The notes below the pieces were generated by a model. That model ran no database searches, was not told the origin of the DNA, and was given only the letters and a program-made list of their open reading frames with translations. The translations under genes and the position numbers were made by a program. This document shows, piece after piece, positions 1 to 6,848 of a stretch of 32,214 bases of DNA (the first letter of the stretch is position 1; every line of letters starts with the position of its first letter). Origin of the DNA: JBBQER01 sp052148155 (GTDB lineage Bacteria > Actinomycetota > Acidimicrobiia > IMCC26256 > PALSA-610); contig JBKQIY010000173.1 of assembly GCA_052148155.1 (NCBI GenBank), forward strand, positions 1-32,214. The letters are read 5' to 3'.

Positions 1-52
1 GACGGCGACTTCGAGGCCGCAAGTCGCCGGACAGTAAACTGCGCGGTCTTCC

Positions 53-126
53 GGGGGTGTAGCTCAGTCCGGTAGAGCGCTACGTTCGCAACGTAGAAGT
101 CGTGGGTTCAAGTCCCATCACCTCCA
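53..126 (+). tRNA. tRNA-Ala (anticodon CGC)
   Basis: A full cloverleaf can be folded. The acceptor stem pairs 53-59 with 119-125, the D arm begins at 62, the anticodon stem is 80-84/92-96 with loop 85-91, and the T arm contains GGTTCAA. Loop positions 34-36 are CGC, which reads Ala codon GCG. Acceptor position 3 is G55 and pairs with T123 at position 70, the G3:U70 pair that specifies alanine. The discriminator is A126. CCA is not encoded, because the next bases are CTT. This gene is the integration target of the element to its right, and its 3' two-thirds recur at 12529. Confidence 0.95.
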
Positions 127-128
127 CT
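82..128 (+). repeat. attL core of element 1 (47-bp direct repeat)
   Basis: These 47 bases, running from the anticodon stem through the tRNA 3' end plus CT, recur exactly at 12529-12575. After a few unmatched bases a further 16-base match follows (133-148 and 12579-12594). An exact repeat of a tRNA 3' part beside a tyrosine integrase is the usual product of site-specific integration that keeps the tRNA intact. The recombination point probably lies in the anticodon-loop part of the repeat. Confidence 0.92.
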
Positions 129-199
129 TTCCGAAGCCGCAGGTCACGCCCTATGCGGCTTCCCTTCCTGGCTCCGACGCCTTCGCCTGGCGCAACGGC

Positions 200-217
200 G
201 TGCCACAAACGTGCCAC
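200..217 (+). repeat. Candidate integrase arm-type sites, left end
   Basis: GTGCCAC occurs at 200-206 and 211-217, an 11-bp spacing, between the att core and the end of the integrase gene. The same heptamer pair with the same spacing lies just inside the other end (12407-12413 and 12418-12424). Lambda-type integrases bind paired arm sites flanking the core with about one helical turn between them. That this integrase binds these repeats is inference. Confidence 0.6.
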
Positions 218-1365
218 TACGAACCGGCGCGCTCGTCGCGTAATCGCTGCTCGGCCGTCGGTTTCCAGACGAGCTCGCCGAGGGCGCGAGTGATTCGCTG
301 ATCGGTCTCGTCGAGGACGTGCACGTAGACACGACGGGTGATGTCGCTCGAGCCGTGGCCGAGGCGTCGGCGCATGAGCTGTTCGGGTGCGCCGACCGCG
401 TCGAGGTAGGTGGCGGCGCTGTGCCGGAGGTCGTGTGCGCTGACGCCGTCGAGGCCGGCGGTGGTCACGGCGGGCTTCCAGACCCTGAGCATGAAGTTCT
501 GGTAGTTGAGGGGTCCGCCGCGCGGTGAGGAAAAGACCAACGCGTCGATGTCTGCTCCGGTGAGGCGTTGTTGCGCGAGGTGCCCGCTGAGGATCGTCGC
601 GAGCTCGTCGGGCATGCCGAGTACACGCAGGGAAGCCTTGGACTTCACCAACCCGTCCACGACGAGCCGCCCGCTTACGTACTTGATCGCTTCGGCGACC
701 TCGAGCGTGCGTCCCAGGATGTTCACGCGCCCGACGCGCAGACCGGCGATCTCCGACCATCGCAGGCCGAGCACCCCGCCTACGTAGACGATTGCGCGGT
801 ACTCGCGAGGCATCGCGGCCGCGAGGCGGTGGAGCTCGGCGGGTTCCAGCGCGCGGCGCGGCGTGTCGCCGCTGCGCGGCAGCGTGATTCGTCGGCATGG
901 GCTTCGAGCGATCCGGCCGTCGTCGACGGCAGCGTTCATGACCGCGCGTAGTACGCCGTAGTTCGTGCGGACGGTCGCCGGCGCCAGGCGAGCGGCCATC
1001 TCGTTGACGATGTGCTGAACGTCGAGGGGAGCGATGGCGGCGAGGCGTTGCGTCCCGAGCGCGGGAAAGAGATGAACGCGTAAGACAGTTTCGTCGCGGC
1101 TGCGAGTGGTGGCCGCCTTGTGGCCGTCGACGCTGAGATATCTCTTCGCCCACTCGGTGAATGTGAGGTCACCGTGCCGGGGGTCGTGCCACACGCCGCG
1201 GGCGATGTCGGTCTCGACTGTGGCGAGGTAGCGGTTCGCGGCGGCCTTCGTCGCGAAGGTTGTCGGAGCGTTGAGCAGCCGGTTAGTCACCGTGTCGCGG
1301 TGCCGCGCCTGCCATCGACCTGAGGGCAACTTCCGGATAGTGCCGAACTGACGACGGCTCTTCAT
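217..1365 (-). CDS. Tyrosine recombinase / integrase of element 1
   Basis: A 382-residue site-specific recombinase for integration and excision at the neighbouring tRNA-Ala. The N-terminal part (about 1-60) has the arm-binding-like pattern seen in actinobacterial phage-type integrases (FGTIRKLPSGRW). A SAM-like core-binding domain follows (about 75-160), then the catalytic domain. Catalytic signatures are the Arg in LGLRWSE, the box HDLRH, the His in LGHGSSD, and the Tyr in VYVHV. I chose ATG at 1365 because AGAGGA lies 8 bases upstream; the longer open frame ahead of it is not integrase-like. The stop overlaps a candidate arm site. The excisionase gene lies upstream on the same strand. The integrase near 12600 is homologous but clearly diverged. 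Confidence 0.93.
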   Translation of the reverse strand: MKSRRQFGTIRKLPSGRWQARHRDTVTNRLLNAPTTFATKAAANRYLATVETDIARGVWHDPRHGDLTFTEWAKRYLSVDGHKAATTRSRDETVLRVHLFPALGTQRLAAIAPLDVQHIVNEMAARLAPATVRTNYGVLRAVMNAAVDDGRIARSPCRRITLPRSGDTPRRALEPAELHRLAAAMPREYRAIVYVGGVLGLRWSEIAGLRVGRVNILGRTLEVAEAIKYVSGRLVVDGLVKSKASLRVLGMPDELATILSGHLAQQRLTGADIDALVFSSPRGGPLNYQNFMLRVWKPAVTTAGLDGVSAHDLRHSAATYLDAVGAPEQLMRRRLGHGSSDITRRVYVHVLDETDQRITRALGELVWKPTAEQRLRDERAGS

Positions 1366-1514
1366 CTGCGATGTCCTCTTCACACGAGGCCGCGCGGGAA
1401 CTGGTTCCGCGCGGTGTTCACGGTGCAGGGAGTCGCTCTCGGCGGATCGGCCATTCGGCCGGGTCGCGCTGGGGTCTCCGATCCACGGCAGCGTTAGCTG
1501 CTGATGCACTGACG

Positions 1515-1727
1515 TTACCGGGACCGTGCGACACCGTCGGCGGGCGGAACCCTCACGCCGTCGAGCCACGACGCGATCTCGTCGGGATCGAAGCGCAGGA
1601 GGTGTCCCCATTTTACGAACGGGATCCGTCGCTCCGCGACGAGCCGCCGCATGTGTCGTTCGGTGACGCCCAGATGCTCCGCGACTCCGCCGATGTCGAG
1701 CAACCTCGGCAACCTTTCCTGTGACAA
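1515..1727 (-). CDS. Excisionase-type helix-turn-helix protein (Xis) of element 1
   Basis: A short MerR/excisionase-type DNA-binding protein of about 70 residues. The pattern ERLPRLLDIGGVAEHLGVTE, then RHMRRLVAERRIPFVKWG and RFDPDEIASWL, is the winged-helix pattern of recombination directionality factors. TTG at 1727 is preferred as start because AGGAGG lies 11 bases upstream; a longer reading from TTG at 1808 adds 27 residues that do not look like the family. It is transcribed toward the integrase with a 149-bp gap. The expected role is to bend DNA at the att arms and favour excision. A role as repressor of the integrase is also possible. Confidence 0.8.
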   Translation of the reverse strand: MSQERLPRLLDIGGVAEHLGVTERHMRRLVAERRIPFVKWGHLLRFDPDEIASWLDGVRVPPADGVARSR

Positions 1728-1908
1728 TCCGATCAGCTCCTCCTGTATGACGATCTCCCTGTAGATCGAATAGCGCGCCGGACGCCTCGCACGCGACAAC
1801 AAACTCAAAGCAATTGTTCGCGATGCGGCTTCGCGACGGTCCGGTCAACCGTGTCGCCACAGCTGCACCTCGAGAGCGCCGAACGGCCTTTACGATCTGC
1901 TACAGACT

Positions 1909-1938
1909 TGCCCGTTCCGCTAAGCAGCGGAACGGGCA
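1909..1938. repeat. Perfect 13-bp inverted repeat with AAGC loop
   Basis: TGCCCGTTCCGCT (1909-1921) and AGCGGAACGGGCA (1926-1938) are exact reverse complements around a 4-base loop. The stem is strong enough for a factor-independent terminator on either strand, but no T-run follows on either side. It may end transcription, or may be an extruding structure in the element's control region. Confidence 0.75.
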
Positions 1939-2218
1939 GAGCCCGCGCGTGTGTCGTGCGCGTCATCGTCACGTCGGTGCGTGCCACCGACGATGGACGT
2001 CAACGGACAAACGGCGAAGAGCGGCGCGCCGTCGTTCTTCTCGACCGACTGGTTGCGTTGCGGAGTCGGGCGTGCTGCACCCTCAGGCCACGCGATCGAG
2101 GTGCCGTGAGGTGACGTGCCGTTTCGCATACCAGCGACGTTGCGATCGACCCATATTTTCCAGAGGCGCCGACACAGGCCTATCGACTCCTCGCGCACGA
2201 CTGCCAGATCTTGACGGA

Positions 2219-2270
2219 CGTCTGTACCAAAGGTCTGTACCAGAGGTCTGTACCAGAGGTCTGTACTAGC
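2219..2270. repeat. Four tandem 13-bp iterons
   Basis: Four consecutive 13-base units start at 2219, 2232, 2245 and 2258. Units 2 and 3 are identical (GGTCTGTACCAGA); units 1 and 4 differ at a few positions. Each holds a GTAC-centred near-palindrome. Tandem direct repeats of this size are typical binding arrays for replication initiators or element regulators. No binding protein can be assigned here. Confidence 0.85.
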
Positions 2271-2414
2271 ACGGCGTAGTGGCGCTCGAGAGCGATCCTC
2301 GTGTTGCCCGAAGAAATCGCGCAGCACCGGGTGGTCCGAAAGGTCACCCGCATATCAAGGCACTGGGATAGCGAAGCGCGGGAGTCGGGCTCTGCGCGGA
2401 CGGCACACTGGAGC

Positions 2415-2705
2415 ATGCGCGTCGAGATCCTGGTGCGACCGAGTGCGTCAGAGACTGCTGTTGGCGGAGAATACGACGGTGCGCTCGTCGTTGGGGTCGT
2501 CGAGCCCGCTGACGCCGGCCGGGCCACAGACGCGGCGCTCCGTGCGGTTGCCAAAGCAATCGCAGTGCCCAGCCGGTCGGCGACCCTCGTCCGAGGTGCC
2601 ACCAGCCGACGGAAGCTCATCGAGATCGACGTCGCGTGCGACCAAAGTCAGGTGGTCGCGCTCGCCCTGCAACGACTACAAAACACGCACGGGACTGAGG
2701 TCTGA
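2415..2705 (+). CDS. DUF167 (YggU-like) protein
   Basis: A 96-residue protein with the DUF167 pattern: an N-terminal strand (RVEILVRPSAS), a GG followed by a short loop and a strand of small hydrophobic residues, a helix AGRATDAALRAVAKAI, then VPSRSATLVRGATSRRKLIEI. The usual family length is about 75-110, so it is full length. The molecular function of DUF167 is unknown. ATG at 2415 is the first start consistent with the domain; the GGAG just before it is too close to be a good ribosome site, so the start is uncertain. The family is usually a chromosomal single-copy gene, which makes its place inside an integrated element unusual. Confidence 0.75.
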   Translation: MRVEILVRPSASETAVGGEYDGALVVGVVEPADAGRATDAALRAVAKAIAVPSRSATLVRGATSRRKLIEIDVACDQSQVVALALQRLQNTHGTEV

Positions 2706-2852
2706 GAAGGGTCCGATACCCGGCGGTAGGTGACAGGTGGGCGGCGGTGTTCGGGGACGCATGTTCGGGGACACCTGGCCTTGTCGTTCCTGCGAACTGG
2801 CAGCGATCTCGGAGACGCCTGTCCGGAATGGGGGCAATCGGCGCTGATGGAT

Positions 2853-3103
2853 TCAGGTGAGTTGTGTAAGGCCGTTCAGGATCTCGACGCCGTGTGTGAA
2901 ATTGATGGCGTGGCCTTCTTCGGCGTCGAGCGTGAGTTCGAGGTCGCGTATTCGGGCGGTTGCCGCTCGCACGGTTTGTACGGGGGAGACTGCATCGACC
3001 GATCCATGCCACCAGCAAGTTGGTATGACGGTGTCGTGTAGCTCGAAGCCCCACGGCTGGTGCAACAACATCAGATCGAGAACGGCGCCGTCGATGGTCT
3101 GGA
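2853..3103 (-). pseudogene. Alpha/beta hydrolase, C-terminal fragment
   Basis: In this strand the frame reads LHQPWGFELHDTVIPTCWWHG, then SVDAVSP, and GHAINFTHGVEIL. This is the C-terminal end of an alpha/beta hydrolase: the strand before the catalytic Asp loop (WHGSVD), then the catalytic His (EEGHA). The stop is at 2853. Upstream, toward higher coordinates, the similarity fades near 3100, where a different truncated gene starts on the opposite strand. The nucleophile-elbow half is absent, so this is a remnant. The exact 5' limit is uncertain by tens of bases. Confidence 0.6.
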
Positions 3104-3996
3104 CCCGTTTCGAGAGCCTCGCGGACGGGTGGCCCGAGAACTCCCAGGAAATGGTCGACTGGATGATGCCGGATCAATCGACCAACGAAGCGTTCGTCCG
3201 GTGGTGCGGGCGGTTCCAGCGGTTGTCGGCCAGCCCCCGCGATTTTCGCCGCCAGATCGAAGGGATCTTCCAACTGGATGCAGGCGACGCCCCGGAACGG
3301 ATCACGGCGCCGACGTTGGTGATCCACGTGAAAGGCGACCGCGTCTTGCCCGTGGCGTGTGGACGGGCCCTCGCCGAGATCATCCCGGACGCGCGCTACG
3401 TGGAAGTCGAAGGCGACGACCATTTCTCGTGGGCGCTGCCGAACTGGCGTGACATCGTGGATCCGGCCCTCGAGTTCCTGACCGGCACGATGCTCGAGCG
3501 GGCACCGACGCGGCGGTTCGCGACGGTGCTGTTCACGGATATCGTCGACTCCACTCGTCAATCAGCCGCGGTCGGTGACACCGCGTGGCGCACCACTATC
3601 GACGCGCACGACCGTCTGGCCCGCAAGCTCGTTGATCGCCATGGTGGCCGGGTGGTGAAGAGCACCGGTGACGGTCTGCTCGTGGTATTCGACGTCCCCT
3701 CGCAGGCGGTCTCGTGCGGCGCGGCGATGGTGCGTGAGTTGCGCAGCATCGGCGTGGACATCCGAGCCGGCGTCCATGCCGGTGAAATCGAAGTACACGA
3801 CGATCTCGACGTCTCGGGTATCGCGGTCAACCTTGCGGCCCGAGTGGAACAAGCTGCGCATGACGGCGAGCTCTGGTCATCGTCCACCGTGCGCGACCTG
3901 ATGCTCGGTGGTGCCGCGACCTTCGAGGATCGCGGCGAGCACGCCCTCAAAGGCATCGACGGCGCTTGGCGACTATTCGCTGTCACATCAGACTGA
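3094..3996 (+). pseudogene. 5'-truncated alpha/beta hydrolase-adenylate/guanylate cyclase fusion
   Basis: From about 3100 the frame encodes the C-terminal part of an alpha/beta hydrolase (GWPENSQEMVDWMMPDQS, then RLSASP, PTLVIHVKGDRVLP and EVEGDDHFSW), followed by a class III cyclase domain. The cyclase has the metal-binding Asp in LFTDIVDST, the second Asp in STGDG and the Asn/Arg pair in AVNLAARV. Intact actinobacterial homologues begin with a full hydrolase domain carrying the nucleophile. Here that half is missing, and reading upstream runs into the opposite-strand hydrolase remnant. ATG 3094 is the nearest start. The cyclase half keeps its catalytic residues, so activity of a shortened product cannot be excluded. 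Confidence 0.7.
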
Positions 3997-4073
3997 GCAA
4001 CCTCGATACGGCAGCCGAAACGCAGCACCAGGCGAGTCGCGCCGCCGTGGCCCTGCCCTGAGCGAATCCACCA

Positions 4074-4115
4074 CGAACGCCCCGGTGCCGGCGTTCGGGG
4101 ATACCCGGGCCGCGT
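4074..4115 (+). repeat. About 42-bp dispersed repeat, copy 1
   Basis: The block from CGAACGCCCC through GGTGCCGGCG, TTCGGGGATA and GGCCGCGT recurs with a few changes at 8166-8206. It lies between the convergent ends of the truncated cyclase and the sigma factor gene. It contains the decamer TTCGGGGATA that recurs in other gaps of this element. Confidence 0.75.
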
Positions 4116-4176
4116 GGTTCTGGACGCGCATTGTGGGATCAGGGTGCGCTGGGCGGAGTGCGCGGGATGGGGCGCG

Positions 4177-5127
4177 TCAGCGTAGGTCGACGGGGTGGTC
4201 GAGGGCGGCGAGCTTGGCTGGGTTGTTGACGACGTGGATGCGATGGACGAGTCCGTCGACGACCTCGGTGATGACGACGAAGTGCGGTGCGCCGTTGTGT
4301 CGTGCGATGAGGGCTGGCTGGTTGTTCACGACGCAGAACGCGGTCTCGTCAAAAGATGCGGCGTCCTCGCGTTTGGCGATGTTGATCATGAATCGGGACA
4401 CGCGGTCGGGGCCGACGACTGGTCGACGTGCTGCGTGGACGAGCGCGCCGCCGTCGCTGAGCAGAACGACATCGGGGGCGAGGAGTCTGGCGGTGGCGGC
4501 GATGTCGCCGGCCGCGAGCGCGGCCACGAGTTGCGCTGCCACTCCTTGCTGCTCGGCGAGCGGCGTCGATCGACGCTCGTTTCGTGTGGGGTCGGCCTCG
4601 CGGAGTTTGCGGCGAGCCCGACTCGCGATCTGGCGAACGGCGACATCGCTCATGTCGAGCACGGCCGCGATGTCGGTAAACGGTTCGCCGAACACATCGG
4701 CCAACAGCACAGCCAGCCGTTCCTGGGGCGACAACTGTTCGAGCAGCACGAGGAACGCGGTGGTGAGCGAATCGGCGAGCTCGGCATGGTCGGCGGGATC
4801 GTTCGACGGTACGTCGATGCCCCACGCCGACGCCGATGTCGACTCCACGATTGGTTCGGGTAACCAAGGGCCCACGTAGTCGAGTCGGTCACGCTGCCGA
4901 GCGCGCAGCACGTCGAGCCCGATCCGGCTGGTGACGGTGGTGAGCCAGGCTGCGGGTCGTTCGATCGATGCCAGGTCGACCCGGTCGAAACGGAACCATG
5001 CTTCTTGCACGACATCCTCGGCGTCTGCCATCGAACCGAGCAACCGGTACGCGAGTCCAAGGAGTCGGGGTCGTTCTGTTGCGAAGATCTCGCTCGGAGA
5101 CGACTGAGCGGGGACAGCCGGCATCAT
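4177..5127 (-). CDS. ECF41-family RNA polymerase sigma factor (SigJ-like)
   Basis: A 316-residue sigma-70 family factor. Region 2 lies at about 15-85 (RPRLLGLAYRLLGSMADAED, then VVQEAWFRF). Region 4 lies at about 125-180 (LSPQERLAVLLADVFGEPF, then DIAAVLDMSDVAVRQIASRA). A C-terminal SnoaL-like domain covers about 185-316, with the SDGG segment and FVVITEVVDGLV. This fused C-terminal domain defines ECF41 and regulates the factor in place of an anti-sigma protein. ATG at 5127 or 5124 can start it. It lies 19 bp downstream of the FAD oxidoreductase on the same strand, the arrangement typical of ECF41, whose target is usually the adjacent oxidoreductase gene. An ECF41 promoter is visible upstream of the pair. 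Confidence 0.93.
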   Translation of the reverse strand: MMPAVPAQSSPSEIFATERPRLLGLAYRLLGSMADAEDVVQEAWFRFDRVDLASIERPAAWLTTVTSRIGLDVLRARQRDRLDYVGPWLPEPIVESTSASAWGIDVPSNDPADHAELADSLTTAFLVLLEQLSPQERLAVLLADVFGEPFTDIAAVLDMSDVAVRQIASRARRKLREADPTRNERRSTPLAEQQGVAAQLVAALAAGDIAATARLLAPDVVLLSDGGALVHAARRPVVGPDRVSRFMINIAKREDAASFDETAFCVVNNQPALIARHNGAPHFVVITEVVDGLVHRIHVVNNPAKLAALDHPVDLR

Positions 5128-5146
5128 GGAGTTCTCGCGCCGACGG

Positions 5147-6427
5147 TCATCGTGTTACCAACGCGGCCTGGCGGACCGCCTGGCCGGCCGCGTGCCTTGC
5201 GCTTGCCATTGCCGCGTCGGCCAGCATCCCCTCGCGTCCAACCCAGTCACCGGCCAGGAAGATGCCGGGCATCCCGTCGACAACTACGGGCGGCCGGCCG
5301 CGGAAACCGCCAAGCCGGGCTTGTGGGATGCCGTGAGTGACGGTCATGTCGTGCAGGTACCGGCAGGCGAGCACAGCCGCACTGTCTGGCTCGATTCCGG
5401 CCGCCCGGGCGTGGTCCCACAACTCCTGTGCTCCCACTTCGGGTGACGGCGCTTCGTTGGGTGCGAGGTACTTGGCCACGTGAACGACCGCCGTGCCGGC
5501 CGGGCCGAGCTGGGCGGGCGGCATGTGCGTCGAGAAGTACAACGGCGCATCGGTCGAGAACAACACCGGAATGTCAGGCAACGTACCGATCCCGACCTCC
5601 AAACACGTAGCCCGGACCTTGGGTCCCGGATCGCCGAGCACCGACAACTCGACCCCGAGCAGCCGAGCTGCCACCTCAGGCCCGCCCGCGGCAAGCACCA
5701 CACTCGCAGCGTGCATATCGCCCGCCGATGTGCTCAGCGCCAATGAGTTACCAGCGCGCTCGATCCCCTCGACAGCCACGTGGTCGGTGATCTCAGCTCC
5801 GGCCGCGGCCGCTGACGCTGCAACACCATCGACCATGACCTGCCATCCACCGTCCAGATACCGCACGCCCTTGAGTGCCCGCTGAAGTTGTTGCACCACG
5901 GCACCCGCGTCGAGCAGGTCGGGGGCATTGGCGTAGGTCGACACCCGCACCAGTACATGCACCAACGCCGCCGCGTCATCAGGGAGCTTGCGGGCAGCGA
6001 TCCATTCGTCGACGGTCATGCCGTCCACCTTGGAGGCGTTGTGCTTCGGCAGCGCGGCGAGCAACCGTGCCGCCGCCGTCTTCCCGCGCGTCGAGAGTGC
6101 ACCCGTACGGAGCATCGAACCCGCACCGACCGGGAAGCGTTTCTGCACACCATCGACGATCACGCCGATCGTCCGCGACGGCGCACCACCAGGAACCGGC
6201 GCACCCAGCTCCCGCAACACCGCCATCGCTTCGCCCGTCTCGTACAGCGCGTGCGGTCCCTGATTGAACCGGAACCCGCAAACGGTCATCGTGCGAGCAC
6301 GGCCACCCAAACCATGACTGTCGAGCACAACCACCGAAGACCCCGCGCGAGCCGCGAACGCTGCAGCCGTGAGCCCAGCCAAGCCGCCCCCGACCACAAC
6401 CACATCCACGGCTTCGCGATCGTTCAT
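5147..6427 (-). CDS. FAD/NAD(P)-dependent amine oxidase / phytoene-desaturase-like oxidoreductase
   Basis: A 426-residue flavoprotein. The N-terminal Rossmann motif is VDVVVVGGGLAGLTAA (about 8-23), followed by the acidic strand end VVVLD and GGRARTM, as in the phytoene desaturase/amine oxidase superfamily. The C-terminal FAD signature is GIFLAGDWVGREGMLADAA. ATG at 6427 is chosen because GGAGG lies 8-9 bases upstream. It is the first gene of a two-gene operon with the ECF41 sigma factor. The substrate is unknown; in this genomic setting the oxidoreductase is normally the main target of its own ECF41 factor. Confidence 0.9.
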   Translation of the reverse strand: MNDREAVDVVVVGGGLAGLTAAAFAARAGSSVVVLDSHGLGGRARTMTVCGFRFNQGPHALYETGEAMAVLRELGAPVPGGAPSRTIGVIVDGVQKRFPVGAGSMLRTGALSTRGKTAAARLLAALPKHNASKVDGMTVDEWIAARKLPDDAAALVHVLVRVSTYANAPDLLDAGAVVQQLQRALKGVRYLDGGWQVMVDGVAASAAAAGAEITDHVAVEGIERAGNSLALSTSAGDMHAASVVLAAGGPEVAARLLGVELSVLGDPGPKVRATCLEVGIGTLPDIPVLFSTDAPLYFSTHMPPAQLGPAGTAVVHVAKYLAPNEAPSPEVGAQELWDHARAAGIEPDSAAVLACRYLHDMTVTHGIPQARLGGFRGRPPVVVDGMPGIFLAGDWVGREGMLADAAMASARHAAGQAVRQAALVTR

Positions 6428-6448
6428 GTCGACCACCTCCACCACCTT

Positions 6449-6475
6449 GACGACAGCCACGACCGACTTGTGACA
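6449..6475 (-). promoter_or_regulatory. ECF41-type promoter of the oxidoreductase-sigma operon
   Basis: Read on the minus strand, TGTCACA (6475-6469) is followed after exactly 16 bases by CGTC (6452-6449), 21 bases before the ATG at 6427. TGTCACA and CGTC are, to my knowledge, the reported -35 and -10 elements for ECF41 factors. The position fits an autoregulated operon transcribed by the sigma factor it encodes. Confidence 0.85.
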
Positions 6476-6848
6476 CAGCAGTGGTTACGCCGCCGCACAA
6501 GGGCTGTCACGACGGCCGAGCCGTCACTTGTCCTGTCAGCGGCCCCACCCACGGAGCTGCCCGCCCGTCACAGGCCCTAATGACCTGAGTCCAGGTGATC
6601 CCGTCCCCTTGAAGAGCTCCAACGGTAGGGCCCAAGTACCGGATCCGGTACCTGCGAACGCCGCCGAGCCGGCGGACGGGGACACCCTCGGGGCGTTGTT
6701 CTGGTGCGTTCTGGGGCGTCACCCTGCGACGCGTCGGTGCCGACGTCACACGAATTTCTGGCAGAGCATCGAGCCGAGCGATCTGGGATAGTCCGATACC
6801 TTCTCGGCGCACTCTTCGGTCGGGGCGGTCGCGGAAGCTGGTGGTGAG
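6476..6848. other. Intergenic region with palindromes
   Basis: No supported gene between the divergent oxidoreductase and glycosyltransferase genes. The region contains a perfect 16-bp palindrome GTACCGGATCCGGTAC (6636-6651), a smaller inverted repeat ACCTG-AGTC-CAGGT just upstream of it, and a copy of the dispersed decamer (ATCTGGGATA, 6781-6790). The palindrome could be a repressor operator for the glycosyltransferase. Confidence 0.5.

Larger units (their letters stand above)
1728..2414. other. Non-coding control region of element 1
   Basis: No open frame here has a recognisable domain, and frames on both strands look like shadow translations. The region holds a perfect 13-bp hairpin (1909-1938), four tandem 13-bp repeats (2219-2270) and one copy of the dispersed decamer ending GGGATA (2361-2370). 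Its position upstream of xis-int suggests a regulatory or replication-control role, but no initiator gene is visible. Confidence 0.5.

Noticed and set aside
200..217. GTGCCAC repeats and the short phased arrays considered as a CRISPR array
   Set aside because: Units are 7-13 bp with no spacers of regular 30-bp size; no cas genes are present.
80..1153. Long minus-strand open frame of 357 codons overlapping integrase 1
   Set aside because: Arg/Pro/His-rich translation with no domain; a shadow of the integrase in a GC-rich genome, and it runs into the tRNA.
3984..4013. Second TGTCACA followed after 16 bases by CGAT
   Set aside because: It lies at the 3' end of the truncated cyclase, has no downstream gene on that strand, and the -10 element does not match.
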